From Azonexus sp. (GTDB taxonomy: Bacteria; Pseudomonadota; Gammaproteobacteria; Burkholderiales; Rhodocyclaceae): a stretch of 64,000 bases of DNA. The stretch covers positions 1 through 64,000 of the forward strand of contig JAGOBB010000010.1 of assembly GCA_017983615.1 (NCBI GenBank). The letters are read 5' to 3'. The notes beneath the pieces were generated by a model, which saw only the letters and a list, made by a program, of their open reading frames with translations, did no database searches and had not been told where the DNA came from. Position 1 is the first letter of the stretch; each line of letters starts with the position of its first letter. Shown here piece by piece: positions 58,399-64,000 of this stretch. The translations under genes and the position numbers were made by a program.

Positions 58399-58532
58399 TC
58401 GGCGAGGGGCAAGACGTTGGCCATTACTGCTATTGGCTACGTATTGCCTTTTGTCAGCAATGCGCCGGATAGCCGACTGTCTGAACCGCTGGGTGATTGG
58501 CGACAACCTGTAGTATTGACAATACCTGATTA

Positions 58533-58560
58533 ATCATCGGGCGTAGCCCAATGATGTTTT
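58533..58560 (+). terminator. Probable terminator between the YkgJ-family gene and zur
   Basis: Ten-pair stem with one mismatch (atcatcgggc / gcccaatgat), three-base loop, T4. A 13-base palindrome, GTATTGACAATAC, lies just upstream at 58513-58525. Confidence 0.6.
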
Positions 58561-58567
58561 ATGTTGC

Positions 58568-59050
58568 TTAGCTGGCTCCGACACATTTCGGGCACAGCGC
58601 GCTAATTTCCACTTCCGGACTCTCTAAACGATGCCCGGCCGCGGCCAGACTGGTTGACAGGGCACTCATCACCGACTGCTCCTGCAATTCGGTGACCCCG
58701 CTGCATTTCGGACAGACCAGAAACAGGCTGGGGATCTGATGCGAAGCATGCCGACAGGCAACGAAGAGATTCATGCGTCCGATCTTGTGCGCCAGGCCCT
58801 GCTCGATCAGAAAATCCAGTGCGCGATAGACTGTCGGCGGTGAAGCACCGGGCCTGGCTTCCTTGATCCGGGCCAAAAGATCATAGGCCTTGACGCCGGT
58901 CGGGCTGCGGTAAAGCAGATCCAGCACCTCGCGGCGGATCGCCGTCAGACTGGCGCCCCGTGCCCGGCAAGAAGCCTCGGCCCGATCAAGGGCCTGAGAG
59001 TTTTCACTATCGGCGGGCGGACATTCAACATCGGAAACAACGGGTTTCAT
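58568..59050 (-). CDS. zur: Zinc uptake regulator Zur (Fur family)
   Basis: A 160-residue Fur-family repressor. Winged helix with LTAIRREVLDLLYRSPTG and PPTVYRALDFLIEQGL; C-terminal dimerisation domain with HASHQIPSLFLVCPKC and ALCPKC, giving the two Cys-x-x-Cys pairs of the structural zinc site. The presence of Cys-rich sites and the neighbourhood of zinc-linked genes argue for Zur rather than Fur or PerR. A perfect Zur-type palindrome sits between it and the divergent operon, suggesting autoregulation. Confidence 0.93.
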   Translation of the reverse strand: MKPVVSDVECPPADSENSQALDRAEASCRARGASLTAIRREVLDLLYRSPTGVKAYDLLARIKEARPGASPPTVYRALDFLIEQGLAHKIGRMNLFVACRHASHQIPSLFLVCPKCSGVTELQEQSVMSALSTSLAAAGHRLESPEVEISALCPKCVGAS

Positions 59051-59070
59051 AAGTTTGGCCTTGGTGGTGC

Positions 59071-59096
59071 AAATGCAATGTTATAACATTGCATTT
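59071..59096. promoter_or_regulatory. Zur box: perfect 26-bp palindrome
   Basis: AAATGCAATGTTA followed by its exact reverse complement. The centre (ATGTTATAACAT) is the known core of Zur operators in gamma- and betaproteobacteria. It lies 20 bases upstream of zur and 19 bases upstream of the chosen start of the HisI paralogue, so one dimer-pair site can control both directions. Confidence 0.9.
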
Positions 59097-59115
59097 CATG
59101 TATCCAGAAGCCCCT

Positions 59116-59540
59116 ATGTTAAACCGACTTGAAGGCGCACCCATCGGCGCGAGCTCGCCGCTTTCCGACGTTCTGGCCGAATTGCCCTTCGATCAGCAAG
59201 GTCTGGTCGCGGCCATCGCCCAGCAGTTCGATACCCGCGAAGTATTGATGCTGGCCTGGATGAATCGCGCCGCCATCGATGAAACGCTGGCGACGGGGTT
59301 TGCCTGTTACTGGTCGCGTTCGCGCCAGGCCTTGTGGCGCAAGGGCGAAACCTCCGGCTGTCGGCAACGGGTGGTCGAAACCCGCTTCGATTGTGATGGC
59401 GACGCCATCCTGCTGCTCGTCGACCAACTCGGCGGCGCCTGCCATACCGGGCGGCGCAGCTGCTTCTACAACGCGATCAGGGGCGACCGCGTCGAAGTGG
59501 TCTCGGCCCCGATTCACCCCCTCATTCATCAGAACCAAAA

Positions 59541-59544
<4 letters not shown>
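59116..59544 (+). CDS. hisI: Phosphoribosyl-AMP cyclohydrolase paralogue (HisI-like)
   Basis: A 142-residue PRA-CH enzyme, which opens the adenine ring of phosphoribosyl-AMP in histidine synthesis. Metal ligands are intact: [15 protein letters not shown] (Asp/Cys) and [14 protein letters not shown] (Cys pair). The start is not settled: ATG 59116 is chosen because earlier starts fall inside the Zur box. A HisI copy under Zur control, away from other his genes, fits a backup enzyme for zinc starvation. No HisE fusion is present. Confidence 0.9.
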
Positions 59545-60773
<1,229 letters not shown>

Positions 60774-60776
60774 GCG

Positions 60777-61865
60777 ATGAGTATCCAGCCTATTGAACGT
60801 CGCATCCCGGTCACCCTGCTCACCGGTTTTCTCGGTGCCGGCAAAACGACCCTGCTCAACCATCTGCTCAGCCAGCCCGAAATGGCCACGGCTGCCGTGC
60901 TGATCAATGAATTCGGCAGCGTGGCGGTGGATCACCACCTGGTGACCAAGATCGACGAAGACCTGATCATGCTCGATTCCGGCTGCATCTGTTGCACGGT
61001 ACGCGGCGATCTGACGCGCAGCCTGACCGAGCTGTTCATGCGCTGCATGCGCCGCGAGCTGAAGCCGATCAGCCGCGTCATCATCGAAACGACCGGGCTG
61101 GCCGATCCGGCGCCGGTGATTTACACGTTGATGGAAGACTTCTTCGTCGCCGAACGCTTCCGCATCGACGGCGTGGTCACCGTGGTTGATGCGACGCACG
61201 CCTTGCAGCAACTGGCGGCGCATGCCGAGCCGGTCAAGCAGATCGCCATGGCCGACCGCCTGCTGCTCAGCAAGTGCGACCTGGCAACAGCGGAACAACT
61301 GGCCGAAGTCAGCCGCACCCTGACCCGCCTCAATCCCTCCGCCGCGCAGATTTACGTGCGGCGCGGCGAAGTCGCGGTCGCCTCTCTGACCGACTGCGGT
61401 CTCTACGACCCAGGCAGCAAGGCGCCGGACGTCGCCGGCTGGCTGGCCGAGGAAAAGGTGCGCGAGGAACGGCGCAAGGCGCATGGCCATCACCATCACG
61501 ACCACGATGTGGACCGCCACGACGCCCACGTCTACAGCTTTGCCCTGACTTTCGACCAGCCGCTGCAATGGGTCTTCTTCGCCGATGCCGTGGCCACGCT
61601 GCTCGACACCATGGGCGACCGCATCCTGCGCATCAAGGGGCTGCTCAATGTCGTCGGCGACCACAAGCCGCGCGTCGTGCAGTGCGTGCAGCACGTCATG
61701 TATCCGTATTCCCGGCTCGACGACTGGCCGGCCGAAGCGCCCTACAACGACCGCAAGAGTCGCCTCGTTTTCATCGTCCGCGATCTGCCGCAGTCGATGA
61801 TCGAGCAGGCCTTCGCCATGTTCTGCGACGCCCGTGATGTCGGGGAGATAGCGAAGACGTGCTGA
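60777..61865 (+). CDS. COG0523 metal-related GTPase with His-rich loop
   Basis: A 362-residue G3E GTPase. P-loop [16 protein letters not shown]-x-C-C in SGCICCTVRGD, IIETTGLADPAP, and, between the G domain and CobW C-terminal domain, a His-rich stretch (HGHHHHDHDVDRHDAH) that should bind metal. It differs from the preceding COG0523 protein in sequence and in this loop, so the pair is not a recent duplication. It starts three bases after the previous gene. Confidence 0.93.
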   Translation: MSIQPIERRIPVTLLTGFLGAGKTTLLNHLLSQPEMATAAVLINEFGSVAVDHHLVTKIDEDLIMLDSGCICCTVRGDLTRSLTELFMRCMRRELKPISRVIIETTGLADPAPVIYTLMEDFFVAERFRIDGVVTVVDATHALQQLAAHAEPVKQIAMADRLLLSKCDLATAEQLAEVSRTLTRLNPSAAQIYVRRGEVAVASLTDCGLYDPGSKAPDVAGWLAEEKVREERRKAHGHHHHDHDVDRHDAHVYSFALTFDQPLQWVFFADAVATLLDTMGDRILRIKGLLNVVGDHKPRVVQCVQHVMYPYSRLDDWPAEAPYNDRKSRLVFIVRDLPQSMIEQAFAMFCDARDVGEIAKTC

Positions 61866-62440
61866 TCCGTAAGTTGTTCAAGTTGGAGAACGCCCACATC
61901 GTGCGCGGCTGCAGCACACGGCGCTGCTCGCACTCGATCCATGGGCACTCGTACAAGATCGAACTATTGCTCGAAGCGCATGCGCTGGACCACGGCCAGA
62001 TGGTCTATGACTTCGGCCTTCTGAAACAGGGCCCGCGCACGCTGATCGACGCCTTCGACCACGCCGTGGCCATCTGGTCGGGCGACGACCCGGACTACAT
62101 CGCCGCCTGCCAGCGCTTTTCCGAGCGCTGGATACGCATTCCCGTTTCGCCCAGCGCTGAGCAGTTCTCGCGAGTGTTCTTCGTGCTGATCGACCGCCTG
62201 CTCGAGCTCACCGAAATGGCCAACGGCGAGGCCGACGTGCGCCTCAATTCGGTCATCGTCCATGAAACCGAAACCGGCTATGCCCAGTGCTTCCGCGAGG
62301 ATGCGATCAACCCGCGCATGGGCCTGATCGCGCTCGACGACATCAAGTTTTCCGAAGCCATCCGCAACGCCTGGCCCGATCCCGAGCTGTTCGACAAGCT
62401 CAAACGTGGCGAGCGATTCGCCAATCCCCTCCGAGTCTGA
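61859..62440 (+). CDS. queD: 6-pyruvoyl-tetrahydropterin/QueD family protein
   Basis: A 193-residue T-fold enzyme (6-carboxytetrahydropterin synthase type) of queuosine or pterin metabolism. Zinc ligands appear at LENAHIV and SIHGHSYKIEL (H-x-H). Catalytic pieces appear as GCSTRRCSHSIHGH with Cys before the HGH, spaced four residues rather than the usual three, and as VHETETGYAQC. Starts with GTG and overlaps the second COG0523 gene. Its position in a Zur operon points to a zinc-starvation paralogue. Confidence 0.85.
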   Translation: MLIRKLFKLENAHIVRGCSTRRCSHSIHGHSYKIELLLEAHALDHGQMVYDFGLLKQGPRTLIDAFDHAVAIWSGDDPDYIAACQRFSERWIRIPVSPSAEQFSRVFFVLIDRLLELTEMANGEADVRLNSVIVHETETGYAQCFREDAINPRMGLIALDDIKFSEAIRNAWPDPELFDKLKRGERFANPLRV

Positions 62441-62443
62441 TCC

Positions 62444-63004
62444 ATGATCCGCAAGAACCCGCGCGGCGACCTGCCGCAAATCCACGAATCTGCCTATGTC
62501 GACCAGACCGCCATCATCTGCGGCAAGGTCATCATCGAAGAAAACGTTTTCGTCGGTCCCTACGCCGTGATCCGTGCTGACGAGGTCAATGCCGCCGGCG
62601 AGCTCGAGCCGATCCGCATCCGCGCCCATTCCAACATCCAGGACGGCGTCGTCATCCACTCCAAATCCGGGGCGCTGGTCGATATCGGCGAGCACACCTC
62701 GATTGCCCATCGCTCCATCGTCCATGGCCCCTGCGTGGTCGGCAACAACGTCTTCATCGGCTTCAACAGCGTGCTGTTCAACTGCACCGTCGGTGATGGC
62801 AGCGTCGTTCGCCACAACGCGGTGGTCGATGGCGCCGATCTGCCGGCGGGCTTCTATGTGCCATCCACCGAGCGCATCGGCCCGCGCACCGACCTCGCCG
62901 CCATGCCCCGCGTCACGGCACAGGCCACGGAGTTTTCCGAGGACGTGGTACGCACCAATCACGAACTGGTGCAGGGCTACAAACGCCTGCAGAACGAATT
63001 CTGA
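62444..63004 (+). CDS. Gamma carbonic anhydrase-like hexapeptide protein
   Basis: A 186-residue left-handed beta-helix protein (IICGKVIIEENVFVGPYAVI, NIQDGVVIHSKSG, TSIAHRSIVHGPCVVGNN). The three His of gamma-CAs are at VVIHSK, IAHRS and VHGPC, so a metal site is likely. Distinct from the YrdA-like paralogue at 16520. Zur-controlled gamma-CAs may use iron or another metal when zinc is scarce, but that is a family-based suggestion. It follows the queD-like gene by three bases. Confidence 0.88.
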   Translation: MIRKNPRGDLPQIHESAYVDQTAIICGKVIIEENVFVGPYAVIRADEVNAAGELEPIRIRAHSNIQDGVVIHSKSGALVDIGEHTSIAHRSIVHGPCVVGNNVFIGFNSVLFNCTVGDGSVVRHNAVVDGADLPAGFYVPSTERIGPRTDLAAMPRVTAQATEFSEDVVRTNHELVQGYKRLQNEF

Positions 63005-63037
63005 TCAATCAACCATAACTCGCTACAGAGGAAAATC

Positions 63038-64000
63038 ATGCACCACCCCAATTTCAAGTTCCGCTCCGTAAAACTTGCCATTCTGGCCGCCTTCGCGCTG
63101 CCGGCACACGCCCAGGAGGTGCAACTTCAGGAAGTCCAGGTCGTCGGTCGCAGCGAAGGCCAAAGTTATTTCAGCGACGAAGCCGGCGTCGCCCGCGCCG
63201 AGACACCGCTACGCGAAGTGCCGCAATCGGTCCGCGTGGTGCCGCGCCAGGCCATCGACGACATTGGCGCCGTCCGTCTCGAAGAAGCCTATGACTATGT
63301 CAGCGGCGTCAATCGCCAGAACAGTTTCGGCGGCCTGTGGGACAACTTCTCGATTCGCGGCTTTGCGGGCGACCCGAACACCGGCGCCAATTTCCTGCGC
63401 AACGGCTTTGCCGGCAATCGAGGCTACAACGCGCCGCGCGACATGGCCAACGTCGAGCGCCTGGAAGTGATCAAGGGACCGGCCTCGGCGCTTTACGGCG
63501 GCAGTGAGCCGGGCGGCATCCTGAACATCGTTACCAAGAAGCCGCAGTTCAAGGCCGGCCATGCCGTGGAACTGTATGCGGGCAGCTACGACAGCTATCG
63601 AACACTGATCGATTCCACCGCCCCCATTACCGACACCCTGGCCTACCGTCTGAACATGGCTTACGAGGACAAGGGCAGTTTCCGCGACCATATCGACAGC
63701 CAGCGCTACCTGATCGCGCCGTCCTTCACCTGGCTGCTGACCCCGAGCACGGTCGTCAATTACGACTTCGAGGCACTGCGCCAGAAAACACCGATGGATC
63801 GTGGCGTCATCGCCATCAACGGCAAGGTAGGCAGCATTCCGCGCGACCGTTTCCTGGGCGAACCGAACGACGGCGACGTGACCATCGACAACAAAACCCA
63901 CAACCTGTCCGTCGAGCACGAGTTTTCCAGCGACTGGAAAGCCAAGGCCGGCCTGGCCTACCGGACGACCAGCCTGGAGGGTTACTCGACCGAAGCCAGC
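63038..64000 (+). CDS. TonB-dependent receptor, 3' end outside window
   Basis: The first 321 residues of an outer-membrane receptor. A signal peptide (VKLAILAAFALPAHA) is followed by the TonB-box region (VQLQEVQVVGRSEG), the plug domain (ETPLREVPQSVRVVPRQAIDD, SIRGFAGDP, and YGGSEPGGILNIVTKKP) and the first barrel strands. The plug resembles siderophore-type receptors. An agaggaaa site precedes the ATG. As last visible gene of the Zur operon it is probably for zinc or a zincophore; the ligand is unproven. Confidence 0.9.
   Translation, partial: MHHPNFKFRSVKLAILAAFALPAHAQEVQLQEVQVVGRSEGQSYFSDEAGVARAETPLREVPQSVRVVPRQAIDDIGAVRLEEAYDYVSGVNRQNSFGGLWDNFSIRGFAGDPNTGANFLRNGFAGNRGYNAPRDMANVERLEVIKGPASALYGGSEPGGILNIVTKKPQFKAGHAVELYAGSYDSYRTLIDSTAPITDTLAYRLNMAYEDKGSFRDHIDSQRYLIAPSFTWLLTPSTVVNYDFEALRQKTPMDRGVIAINGKVGSIPRDRFLGEPNDGDVTIDNKTHNLSVEHEFSSDWKAKAGLAYRTTSLEGYSTEAS

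Overview
The window comes from a GC-rich betaproteobacterium, most likely Rhodocyclales (Dechloromonas/Azonexus-like). This is inferred from the gene families: an Rnf complex with RnfH, DUF3460, a PEP-CTERM protein, many cyclic-di-GMP and two-component proteins, and dense packing with ATGA start/stop overlaps. No rRNA, tRNA or CRISPR array was seen.

Layout. 1-9.3 kb: end of an rnf operon (rnfE, rnfH), an ion antiporter, an HD-GYP phosphodiesterase, rimO, an FAD-linked dehydrogenase, and a minus-strand operon of a YffB-type reductase, hslO (Hsp33) and a histidine kinase. 9.3-12.8 kb: an A/T-richer accessory patch with two orphan membrane proteins around a complete IS1182-family element. 12.9-26.7 kb: housekeeping and conserved hypothetical genes (tex, fliW, a gamma-carbonic-anhydrase-like protein, a DAACS symporter, a MazG-like protein, rlmJ, a mutarotase, prfC, moaE). 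26.8-41.3 kb: signalling and stress genes (a Cache chemoreceptor, clpB, a PAS kinase with its LuxR regulator, a 972-residue hybrid kinase, a soluble CZB chemoreceptor, a PAS-GGDEF-EAL protein). 41.3-51.6 kb: an aminotransferase, glutamate dehydrogenase, a PEP-CTERM protein, a methyltransferase, a second NarL-type pair and a Sel1/ExbB/DUF2149 operon. 51.6-58.4 kb: a protein acetyltransferase, OsmC, mnmH, a divergent esterase/ABC pair and a cysteine-cluster protein. 58.5-64 kb: a Zur-controlled zinc-starvation locus (zur; a HisI paralogue, two COG0523 GTPases, a QueD-like protein, a gamma-CA-like protein and a TonB receptor cut by the window edge).

The most striking signal is a dispersed element of about 40 bp. 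Eleven copies share an invariant 12-mer, AATGCTACGGTC, and two more copies have a decayed core. The core is followed at nearly fixed spacing by a six-base A/T tract and, one helical turn further, a second A/T-rich tract. Copies lie beside or fused to terminators, inside coding sequences in several reading frames without breaking them, and inside the IS element. This is the architecture of the Pasteurellaceae DNA uptake signal sequence, with a different core, and I propose it as a candidate uptake sequence. No competence gene is in the window, so the function is inferred.
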